Under the pieces are notes generated by a model that did no database searches, was not told the DNA's origin, and was given only the letters and a program-made list of their open reading frames with translations. The position numbers and the translations under genes were made by a program. From CAZPYD01 sp964590835 (GTDB taxonomy: Bacteria; Patescibacteriota; Minisyncoccia; JAHISW01; Tagabacteraceae): 27,979 nucleotides of DNA. Location: the NCBI GenBank assembly GCA_964590835.1, contig CAZPYD010000008.1, positions 1-27,979 on the forward strand. Reading direction: 5' to 3'. Position 1 is the first letter of the stretch. The number at the start of each line of letters is the position of its first letter. Positions 1 through 5,132 of this stretch are shown here, one piece after another.

Positions 1-717
1 GAACTTGCTTGGATTTTGAATTGCTATTTTCATATGGGTTGGATGGAGATAATGACTCAGTTTAAGGAAATATCTAGCGTGCAAAGTGTGCGTTCAAGTG
101 TAGGGCTTTTTGATTATCCTGCATTAATGGCGGCAGATATTTTACTTTACGATACAGATGTTGTGCCAGTTGGAGCAGATCAGATTCAGCATGTTGAATT
201 AGCGCGCGACGTAGCAAAGAGATTTAATTCTATTTACGAGAAACAGGTTTTTAAAATCCCGGAGGTGAAAATAAAAAAAGAAGCTGCTCGCATAATGGGG
301 CTTCAGAATCCAGAAAATAAAATGAGTAAAAGCACTGAACTGGAAGCAGATAGAATAAATATATTAGACAATCCGGATATAATCAGGAAAAAAATAATGA
401 GCGCAGTAACAGATTCTTCTAATGAAGTTGCTTTTGATAAAGAGCGCCCAGGTATCTATAACTTGCTTACTATTTATGAATCTTTTAGTGGTGAGAGTAG
501 GGGAGATATAGAGACCAAGTTCGAAGGCAAGGGTTATGGAGAGTTTAAAAAGGATTTGGTGGAGGTAGTAGTAGAAGGTTTGCGTCCGGTTCAAGAAAAA
601 TATAACGACCTAGAAGACAAAGATATAGAAGAAATATTAAAACAGGGCGCAGAAAAAGTCTGCCCCATGGCAGAGGCGAAACTAAAAGAAATAAAAAATA
701 TAATAGGTCTTGGATAA
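1..717 (+). CDS. trpS: Tryptophan-tRNA ligase, 5'-truncated by window edge
   Basis: C-terminal two thirds of a class I aminoacyl-tRNA synthetase that charges tRNA-Trp in the cytoplasm. The frame is open from base 1 (ELAWILNCYFHMGWMEIMTQ), so the start lies outside the window. Visible TrpS signatures are the DYPALMAADILLY segment, the GADQIQHVELARD segment that binds Trp-AMP, and the KMSKS catalytic loop encoded at 319-333. The stop is followed at once by a terminator-like hairpin shared with the convergent bL28 gene. Nothing looks broken. The family assignment is firm because these three blocks occur in TrpS order. Confidence 0.96.
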   Translation, partial: ELAWILNCYFHMGWMEIMTQFKEISSVQSVRSSVGLFDYPALMAADILLYDTDVVPVGADQIQHVELARDVAKRFNSIYEKQVFKIPEVKIKKEAARIMGLQNPENKMSKSTELEADRINILDNPDIIRKKIMSAVTDSSNEVAFDKERPGIYNLLTIYESFSGESRGDIETKFEGKGYGEFKKDLVEVVVEGLRPVQEKYNDLEDKDIEEILKQGAEKVCPMAEAKLKEIKNIIGLG

Positions 718-725
718 ATAAAAAA

Positions 726-755
726 CCGGGCAATTTGCTCGGATTTTTTATTTTT
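726..755. terminator. Bidirectional terminator between trpS and rpmB
   Basis: CCGGGCA (726-732) pairs with TGCTCGG (736-742), with one G-T pair and a 3-nt loop. It is followed by ATTTTTTATTTTT on the + strand and preceded by an A-run, which serves as the T-run for the minus-strand gene. Confidence 0.8.
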
Positions 756-948
756 GTTTAATTTGTTTAAGATGTAGGTTTTTCTTTAGGCATCTGGTAC
801 AGATTTTTTCTCTGTGACCATCAGGATAAGTAGCCCATTGTAAGTTTGGGTATTTTCGTTTTTTGGGAGTAGGGTTGTATTTACCACGTAAAAGATTTCT
901 TTTACCTCCCATCTTTGTTCCTTTTTCACAAATCGGACACTGTTTCAT
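748..948 (-). CDS. rpmB: 50S ribosomal protein bL28, zinc-ribbon type
   Basis: A 66-aa, strongly basic protein of the large ribosomal subunit. Two Cys pairs, C4-x-x-C7 and C50-x-x-C53, fit a zinc-ribbon bL28. The central NLQWATYPDGHREKICTRC segment matches the bL28 pattern of 'N-x-Q' followed by basic residues. The gene stands alone and converges on trpS. The ATG lies only about 4 nt after the predicted transcript start, with no Shine-Dalgarno. Cysteine-containing and cysteine-free bL28 variants are both known; this is the four-Cys form. Confidence 0.85.
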   Translation of the reverse strand: MKQCPICEKGTKMGGKRNLLRGKYNPTPKKRKYPNLQWATYPDGHREKICTRCLKKNLHLKQIKQK

Positions 949-958
949 AATGATATAT

Positions 959-986
959 ATAATAATGTTATTTGAAAAAAATGCAA
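959..986 (-). promoter_or_regulatory. Promoter of rpmB, nearly leaderless
   Basis: Read on the minus strand: TTGCAT (complement of 981-986), a 16-nt spacer, then TATTAT (complement of 959-964). Transcription would start near 952, leaving about 4 nt before the ATG at 948. Confidence 0.55.
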
Positions 987-987
987 C

Positions 988-1115
988 CCCGGTAGTACAA
1001 ATTTAATATAAAAACAAAGAAGAGCTATTAAACAATTAAACATGTAAGCAAAACTAATTTAAAGCAATTTTGCCCCGACTCTAGTCGGGGCTTATTAAAT
1101 TTGAATAGTACCGGG
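988..1115. repeat. MITE-like element E1, 128 bp
   Basis: The left arm is CCCGGTAGTACAAATTTAAT (988-1007). The right arm at 1094-1115 is its inverted copy with a 2-nt expansion (ATTAAATTTG, AATAG, TACCGGG). A perfect sub-terminal hairpin, GCCCCGACT/AGTCGGGGC (1073-1092), abuts the right arm. The flanks CAAC (984-987) and CAAG (1116-1119) could be a decayed 4-bp target duplication. It lies between divergent rpmB and the unknown gene at 1250. The arms match E2-E4. Confidence 0.75.
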
Positions 1116-1135
1116 CAAGACCTTTTAGTTTTGTG

Positions 1136-1164
1136 TTGACAAAGATAACATTTTATTTTAATTT
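1136..1164 (+). promoter_or_regulatory. Promoter for the unknown gene at 1250
   Basis: A perfect -35 box TTGACA (1136-1141) is followed after 17 nt by a weaker -10 region in an AT-rich stretch (TAATTT, 1159-1164). It argues against a GTG start at 1133, which would place the promoter inside the gene. Confidence 0.5.
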
Positions 1165-1249
1165 AAAACCAACCTGCGGGAGCGGGTGCACCTTAACAAA
1201 AGCTCTTGGGAAAGAGCGAAAAATCTCCGGGAGGAGAAGGAGTGGTAAA

Positions 1250-2155
1250 ATGACAGATCAATTTGAGAAAACAGCAGGAGAAATTTCTGAAGAAAAGGCG
1301 AGGGTTTATAAGGCTATGGTTGAAATGGCTCAGAGGACGAACGAGCAAGAAAAGGTAGATATTTATAGATTAAGTAAATTTATGGAAATCTTAATGGCTT
1401 CCTATAAGAGTGAAGATGGTCAGTATTTACTTAATCAAAAAAGTGTTGATTATGTGGCGATTGCTGAAGAGTATGCAGGTTATGATTTTCACATATTGGC
1501 AAACATAATTGAGCTTTTAGTAATCCATAGGCCAGAAAATATCAAGGCAATTTTTTATTTTTTTGCGCCGCCTTACAGTACGATTATAAAAAAATTCTGT
1601 AGTCCACCAAATCATGACAAGGAAGAACAATGTTTGTTTAATCTTTATTGTGGTTCGGCAGTAGGTATTGTTCGCGCTTTAAAAAATTATAAGAATTATA
1701 ATAAATATATTGTAGAGATAGAAGAAGACCTTATGCCTGAAATATTTTCCAGATTTGCAGAATTTAAAGAATTTTTTGTAGACCTTTCACCTGGTGCCTT
1801 GCGAAGTTTTAAAAAAGCTTTAGGTTCTGCATTTGCCGGTTATGTTCCACGAGATTTGTCTTATCTTGTTGCAACATTGTTTGATGCGATGTTGTTTTTT
1901 CCTAGTCCTGATTCTGTAGTTTCGTTTCCTGAGGTAATTAGAGTTGATGCAAGGGAAATTTTATTAGATGATGGGGTTAAGGCTATTTTTCTTGAAAAAT
2001 TGAACTATTGGATTTTCAAACATTTGATAATATCTAAAATTTGTGGAGGGGTGAACGGTAGTAGAGCCAACAAAACAGACCCCCTTCATCAATTAGAGGC
2101 TATGTATTGTATTTTCTTTCCTGAGGACTATGTCGAGGGTATAAATAAAAAATAA
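1250..2155 (+). CDS. Unknown 301-aa protein
   Basis: Start chosen at ATG 1250 because AGGAGAAGGAG (1232-1242) gives a strong ribosome-binding site 7 nt upstream. The frame stays open back to a GTG at 1133, but that region holds a promoter. The protein is cytoplasmic-looking, with no signal peptide or membrane segments. It is rich in Phe, Tyr, Glu and Lys and apparently mostly helical (for example YAGYDFHILANIIELLVIHRPENIKAIFYFF). I recognise no catalytic motif or family. It is a single-gene unit between element E1 and a run of four hairpins. Composition resembles its neighbours. Confidence 0.75.
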   Translation: MTDQFEKTAGEISEEKARVYKAMVEMAQRTNEQEKVDIYRLSKFMEILMASYKSEDGQYLLNQKSVDYVAIAEEYAGYDFHILANIIELLVIHRPENIKAIFYFFAPPYSTIIKKFCSPPNHDKEEQCLFNLYCGSAVGIVRALKNYKNYNKYIVEIEEDLMPEIFSRFAEFKEFFVDLSPGALRSFKKALGSAFAGYVPRDLSYLVATLFDAMLFFPSPDSVVSFPEVIRVDAREILLDDGVKAIFLEKLNYWIFKHLIISKICGGVNGSRANKTDPLHQLEAMYCIFFPEDYVEGINKK

Positions 2156-2164
2156 ACCCAAAAG

Positions 2165-2197
2165 CCGTTCGGTTTGTACCGAACGGTTTTATTTTTT
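2165..2197 (+). terminator. Terminator of the unknown gene at 1250
   Basis: A perfect 9-bp stem, CCGTTCGGT (2165-2173) with ACCGAACGG (2178-2186), has a TTGT loop and is followed by TTTTATTTTTT. Confidence 0.9.
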
Positions 2198-2199
2198 AA

Positions 2200-2340
2200 A
2201 TTCGTCGATCCCTGGGGTCGACGAGTTTTTTTATTTTTATATACAACTCTCACGGTCGTGAGAGTTGTATATTTTGGAGAGAGGGTTTAATTAATAAAAT
2301 TTCTCCCTACGTCGAAGAGTCGCTTCGACGTAGGGAGAAA
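2200..2340. repeat. Three further hairpins in a row
   Basis: Downstream of the terminator come TCGTCGA/TCGACGA (about 2202-2222, followed by seven T), then a perfect 15-bp stem at 2239-2253/2258-2272 (ATATACAACTCTCAC), then a perfect 18-bp stem at 2300-2317/2323-2340 (TTTCTCCCTACGTCGAAG). The stems are unrelated in sequence. The last two lack a long T-run. Confidence 0.85.
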
Positions 2341-2345
2341 AAAGT

Positions 2346-2552
2346 TTTTCGTTTTGAGTTGTAGTTTTTAACTTTTCGTTTTGAGATTTTAGTTTATACT
2401 ATAGGTATATGACCCGGTAGTACAAATTTAATGAGGTTTGATTGTGTCAAACCAAGAAGAGGAGAAAGGTGTTTCCGGGAATGGTAAAATTAAATTAACA
2501 TGTAGTTTTTTTGAAATATGATGTTTAACATTAAATTTGAATACTACCGGGT
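2346..2552 (+). promoter_or_regulatory. Upstream region of the M50 gene
   Basis: The 397-bp gap 2156-2552 contains the hairpins above, a direct repeat TTTTCGTTTTGAG (2346-2358 and 2373-2385), a -10-like TATACT (2395-2400), and then element E2. If E2 is removed with one copy of its duplication, the ATG falls about 9 nt after TATACT, so the ancestral mRNA may have been leaderless. The -35 box is weak. Confidence 0.4.
2413..2551. repeat. MITE-like element E2, 139 bp, inserted at the M50 start codon
   Basis: The left arm is CCCGGTAGTACAAATTTAAT (2413-2432). The right arm at 2530-2551 reads ATTAAATTTG, AATA, CTACCGGG. A sub-terminal hairpin GGTTTGA/TCAAACC (2435-2453) follows the left arm. The direct repeat TATGA flanks it exactly (2408-2412 and 2552-2556), and the right copy contains the ATG of the M50 gene. 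Confidence 0.85.
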
Positions 2553-3176
2553 ATGACAGGAATAGCTTTTATATTTGCAATTGCGGTTTTGATAATGTCG
2601 ATTGTGGCTCATGAGGTGTCTCATGGTTATGCTGCCTATTTGCTTGGAGACTCTACTGCAAAATATGCTGGCAGACTTACGCTAAACCCATTAAAACACC
2701 TAGACCCAGTAGGTTCTTTTTTGGTGCCAATGATGACGTATTTATTGGGTGGTTTTATTATTGGTTGGGCTAGACCTGTACCGTATAATCCATATAACTT
2801 AAGGGATCAAAAATGGGGGCCGGCTGTAGTTGGTATTGCCGGACCACTTGCAAACATTACTATAGCTTTGTTTTTTGGGTTTATGATTCGTGTGGGCGCG
2901 CAGTTTGCCGCGCTACCCGCAGCTTTTTTTGAAATAGCTTCGCTTGTTGTTTTTATAAATTTACTTCTAGCGATTTTTAATCTGGTCCCAATTCCGCCAC
3001 TTGATGGATCTAAGATTTTATTTGCAGTGCTACCTTATAAATGGATAGAAGTGCAGCATTTTATGGAGCGATATGGACTCTTTTTGCTTTTGTTCGTTAT
3101 TTTCTTTTTCTTTAGATATATATTGCCAGTAATATTCTTTTTGTTTAGGTTGATTACGGGGATATCTTTCTTTTAA
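2553..3176 (+). CDS. Site-2 protease family (M50) membrane metalloprotease
   Basis: A 207-aa polytopic membrane protein of the M50 intramembrane zinc protease family. HEVSH at residues 20-24 supplies the HExxH zinc ligands and catalytic Glu within the first membrane helix. NLVPIPPLDG at 143-152 supplies the third ligand (Asp) in the conserved NxxPxPxLDG motif. A C-terminal Phe-rich helix completes the fold. It is the minimal form with no PDZ or CBS domain. The substrate is unknown; the family cleaves membrane-bound proteins. It has no Shine-Dalgarno because element E2 abuts the ATG. The next gene has its own promoter. Confidence 0.93.
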   Translation: MTGIAFIFAIAVLIMSIVAHEVSHGYAAYLLGDSTAKYAGRLTLNPLKHLDPVGSFLVPMMTYLLGGFIIGWARPVPYNPYNLRDQKWGPAVVGIAGPLANITIALFFGFMIRVGAQFAALPAAFFEIASLVVFINLLLAIFNLVPIPPLDGSKILFAVLPYKWIEVQHFMERYGLFLLLFVIFFFFRYILPVIFFLFRLITGISFF

Positions 3177-3183
3177 GTGGGTG

Positions 3184-3211
3184 TTGACAATTTATTATTT
3201 TTATGTATAAT
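3184..3211 (+). promoter_or_regulatory. Strong promoter of the coiled-coil gene
   Basis: Consensus TTGACA (3184-3189), a 16-nt spacer and consensus TATAAT (3206-3211). This is the best sigma-70-type promoter in the window. Confidence 0.85.
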
Positions 3212-3261
3212 TATAAATAGAAAATAGTTAGTAATTTTTACATAAAAAGAGGAGAATTAAA

Positions 3262-3579
3262 ATGGTTATGGATAAAGTTAATGAAAGTGCACGGAAAGAC
3301 AGGTTGCAGCTGAAAGCTGCTCAAGATATGAATAAAATCTCTCTGACTCTTGAAAAGGAATTTGAGGAAGAACGGTGCCGGTTCCGTGTAAAGATGGCGG
3401 AAAAGGATGCTAAGAATACCAGTTTGGCAAAAAAGCTCGGTGAAGTTAAGGGTCAGATTGTTTTAAAAAATGATGTTATTCAGGATCTGATTGAAAGGCT
3501 GAACGGCTGTGAAGCACGCATCGCCCAGCAGGATGAGCGGATTGAGTTCTTGGAAACAGAACTCACCAAGTATATTTAA
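3262..3579 (+). CDS. Small coiled-coil protein, unknown function
   Basis: A 105-aa, highly charged, soluble protein. From about residue 15 to the end it reads as continuous helix with heptad-like hydrophobic spacing (LTLEKEFEEERCRF, VIQDLIERLNGCEARI, IEFLETELTKYI), which suggests a coiled coil. There is no signal peptide. The ATG has AGAGGAG 7-8 nt upstream and a consensus promoter 50 nt further back, so it is probably well expressed as a single gene. The 3' half uses more GC-rich codons (GCACGCATCGCCCAGCAG) than neighbouring genes. No family recognised. Confidence 0.8.
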   Translation: MVMDKVNESARKDRLQLKAAQDMNKISLTLEKEFEEERCRFRVKMAEKDAKNTSLAKKLGEVKGQIVLKNDVIQDLIERLNGCEARIAQQDERIEFLETELTKYI

Positions 3580-3599
3580 TCTTCCAAACAAAAAGGCAA

Positions 3600-3660
3600 A
3601 AAACCGGCTTATCGAAAGGTAAGCCGGTTTTTAAATTTTTAAAATAAAAATTTAAAAACC
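3600..3660 (+). terminator. Terminator plus overlapping second hairpin
   Basis: ACCGGCTTA (3603-3611) pairs with TAAGCCGGT (3620-3628) ahead of a T-run. A second perfect 15-bp stem, GGTTTTTAAATTTTT (3626-3640) with 3646-3660, reuses the 3' edge of the first. The two stems cannot both form in full. Confidence 0.85.
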
Positions 3661-3663
3661 AAA

Positions 3664-3786
3664 GAATGATGAATAATGAATACAGAATGTTGAATGGGAA
3701 TTTTGAATTTAGAAATTAGAATTTTAAAAACTACATTCTTTATTCTGTATTCCAATTCTACATTCCACATTCTTCATTCTAAATTC
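3664..3786. repeat. Heptad-periodic hairpin H1 (GAAT/ATTC)
   Basis: The 5' arm has GAAT at 3664, 3671, 3678, 3685, 3692, 3698, 3705 and 3719 (GAAA at 3712). The 3' arm has ATTC at 3735, 3742, 3749, 3755, 3762, 3769, 3776 and 3783. Spacing is 7 nt except for one 6-nt step in each arm, and the two 6-nt steps face each other when the arms pair. The 3-nt spacers between cores are mostly mismatched. Confidence 0.9.
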
Positions 3787-3846
3787 TCCCGAAAGGGGTT
3801 GATTTATTTTTTCAAAAAGTATATTGTATTATTTATTGAAATAAAC

Positions 3847-3875
3847 TTGGTAGTTTATTGATTTTATTTTATATT
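3847..3875 (+). promoter_or_regulatory. Candidate promoter of the str cluster
   Basis: TTGGTA (3847-3852), a 17-nt spacer and TATATT (3870-3875). The predicted start is near 3882, just before the rpsL leader hairpins. Confidence 0.5.
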
Positions 3876-3894
3876 GAAAATTTGTAATTTAGTT

Positions 3895-3963
3895 ACCGAG
3901 CACTCAAAGCGTTGAGTGCTCGGTGCTCAAATTTAATATTCATTTCATTCATTTAAATTTGGC
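3895..3963 (+). promoter_or_regulatory. Two-hairpin leader of rpsL
   Basis: Stem 1 is a perfect 13 bp, ACCGAGCACTCAA (3895-3907) with 3912-3924, loop AGCG. Stem 2 is CAAATTTAA/TTAAATTTG around a 16-nt loop TATTCATTTCATTCAT and ends 2 nt before the ATG. The same layout precedes rpsJ. No Shine-Dalgarno is present. Confidence 0.75.
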
Positions 3964-4380
3964 ATGTCAACAATTAATCAATTAGTAAAAAAGAAAAGAA
4001 AAAGACAGGTAAAGAAATCAAAAGCTGTTGCTTTGCAGCGCGGTTTTAATTTGCTAAAAAATAAACCTACTTTTTATCCATCTCCTTTTAAGAGGGGAGT
4101 ATGTTTGAAGGTTTCTACTACTACACCCAAAAAGCCAAACTCTGCGATGCGTAAAATTGCCAGAGTTAGACTTACAAATGGGATGGAAGTAACTGCTTAT
4201 ATCCCAGGTATTGGTCACAACCTTCAGGAACACTCCGTTGTTCTTTTGCGAGGTGGAAAAGTAAGAGACTTGCCTGGTGTAAGATACCATGTTGTTCGAG
4301 GTATTTTGGATACAAGTGGTGTTGATGGCAGGAAACAGAAAAGGTCTAAATATGGCGCTAAAAAACCTAAAAAAGAGTAA
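3964..4380 (+). CDS. rpsL: 30S ribosomal protein uS12
   Basis: 138 aa. It is part of the decoding centre of the small subunit. Recognised from MSTINQLVKKKRKR at the N-terminus, the TTTPKKPNSAMRKIARVRL loop (residues about 51-69), which carries the conserved PNSA contact with the A site, and the C-terminal GVDGRKQKRSKYG. There is an insertion of about 15 residues (GFNLLKNKPTFYPSPF) before KRGVCLKV relative to the E. coli protein. First gene of the str group; rpoBC does not precede it in this window. A shared leader with rpsJ precedes the start. Confidence 0.98.
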   Translation: MSTINQLVKKKRKRQVKKSKAVALQRGFNLLKNKPTFYPSPFKRGVCLKVSTTTPKKPNSAMRKIARVRLTNGMEVTAYIPGIGHNLQEHSVVLLRGGKVRDLPGVRYHVVRGILDTSGVDGRKQKRSKYGAKKPKKE

Positions 4381-4381
4381 A

Positions 4382-4500
4382 CAGCTGTCAGTCACCAGTA
4401 GACAGACAAAGAGATAAGTGATTAAATATCTGAAAGTTAAATTAAATTAAATAATAATAAATAATATTATAGTAGTCTGAAAACTGATAGCTGACTACTG
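4382..4500. repeat. Heptad-periodic hairpin H2 (CAG/CTG) before rpsG
   Basis: CAG occurs at 4382, 4389, 4396 and 4403, and CTG at 4477, 4484, 4491 and 4498: four cores per arm, all exactly 7 nt apart. An alternative pairing one or two registers off is possible (CAGCTGTCAGT with ACTGATAGCTG). The 3' arm ends 13 nt before the rpsG ATG. The core text around CAGTAGACAGACAAA is shared with H3 (15137-15208). Confidence 0.9.
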
Positions 4501-4513
4501 AAAACTTATACAT

Positions 4514-4981
4514 ATGAGAAGAAGAGTAAAGAAAAAATTCAAAAGACAACCAGATTTTAAATACAATTCTCTTGTAATTGAGAAGTTTACTAATTATGTA
4601 ATGCAAGACGGTAAAAAAGCTTTGGCTAGAACCGTTGTTTATTCTGCGTTAGATGATGTGGCTAAACAAACTAAAAAAGAAGGTCTTGATGTTTTCAAAG
4701 AGGCTTTGAAAAACGCAACACCAAATTTGGAAGTTCGTTCTAGAAGAGTTGGTGGTGCAAATTATCAAGTTCCAAGAGAGGTTTCTGCAGATAGAGGTGA
4801 AAGTTTGGCTATGCGTTGGATTATTGAAGCGGCTAAATCTAAAAAAGGTAAACCAATTCATAAAAAACTTGCAGAAGAATTAGTTTTGGCTTCTAAGAAA
4901 GAAGGAGACGCTATCAAAAAGCGTGAGAACACACACAAAATGGCAAATGCAAACAAAGCGTTTGCACATTTTGCATGGTAA
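4514..4981 (+). CDS. rpsG: 30S ribosomal protein uS7
   Basis: 155 aa, the usual uS7 length. It nucleates assembly of the 16S rRNA 3' domain and lines the E site. Signatures are MRRRVKKKFKRQPDFKYNSL, FTNYVMQDGKKALARTVVYSAL, and NLEVRSRRVGGANYQVPREV followed by RGESLAMRWI. The upstream sequence (CTTATACAT) has no Shine-Dalgarno. The 132-bp spacer after rpsL is filled by hairpin H2 rather than by the S7-binding intercistronic structure known in E. coli; whether H2 takes that role is untested. Confidence 0.98.
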   Translation: MRRRVKKKFKRQPDFKYNSLVIEKFTNYVMQDGKKALARTVVYSALDDVAKQTKKEGLDVFKEALKNATPNLEVRSRRVGGANYQVPREVSADRGESLAMRWIIEAAKSKKGKPIHKKLAEELVLASKKEGDAIKKRENTHKMANANKAFAHFAW

Positions 4982-5011
4982 AACGCAACATCAAACACAT
5001 AAAACACAAAT

Positions 5012-5096
5012 AATTTCTATAAATTTCGCGAGCGTAGCGAGCAAGTTTCTATAAGTTTCAGAAATTCATGGAAATTAGTAGAAATTAATAGAAATT
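5012..5096. repeat. 10-nt-periodic hairpin before fusA
   Basis: AATTTC or AGTTTC occurs at 5012, 5022, 5044 and 5054, and GAAATT at 5061, 5071, 5081 and 5091, so the arm units are 10 nt apart. An extra 12 nt between the second and third 5' units carries GCGAGCGTAGCGAGC. Pairing is 5012-5091, 5022-5081, 5044-5071. It lies in the 151-bp rpsG-fusA spacer. Confidence 0.85.
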
Positions 5097-5132
5097 GATT
5101 GTTTTAATAACATTAATTAGAATTGATTATTT

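Noticed and set aside
988..1115. E elements as integron attC sites
   Set aside because: Length and imperfect symmetry fit, but the conserved ends are CCCGG/CCGGG rather than the GTTRRRY and RYYYAAC core sites, no integrase is present, and flanking duplications point to transposition.
1133..1249. GTG start at 1133 for the unknown gene
   Set aside because: It would put a TTGACA promoter inside the gene and ignore a strong SD before ATG 1250.
3664..3786. Possible CRISPR array because of regular repeats
   Set aside because: Units are only 7 nt with 3-nt spacers and the array folds back on itself; CRISPR repeats and spacers are each over 20 nt. No cas genes are present.
4054..4395. Long open frames opposite ribosomal genes (for example minus strand over rpsL, fusA and rplP)
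   Set aside because: They mirror codon bias of the real genes, have no start signals, and overlap strongly conserved coding sequence.
4382..4500. H2 as the E. coli-type uS7 translational operator between rpsL and rpsG
   Set aside because: The position is the same, but the sequence is a CAG/CTG periodic hairpin that also precedes rpsS, so it is not specific to the uS12-uS7 junction.
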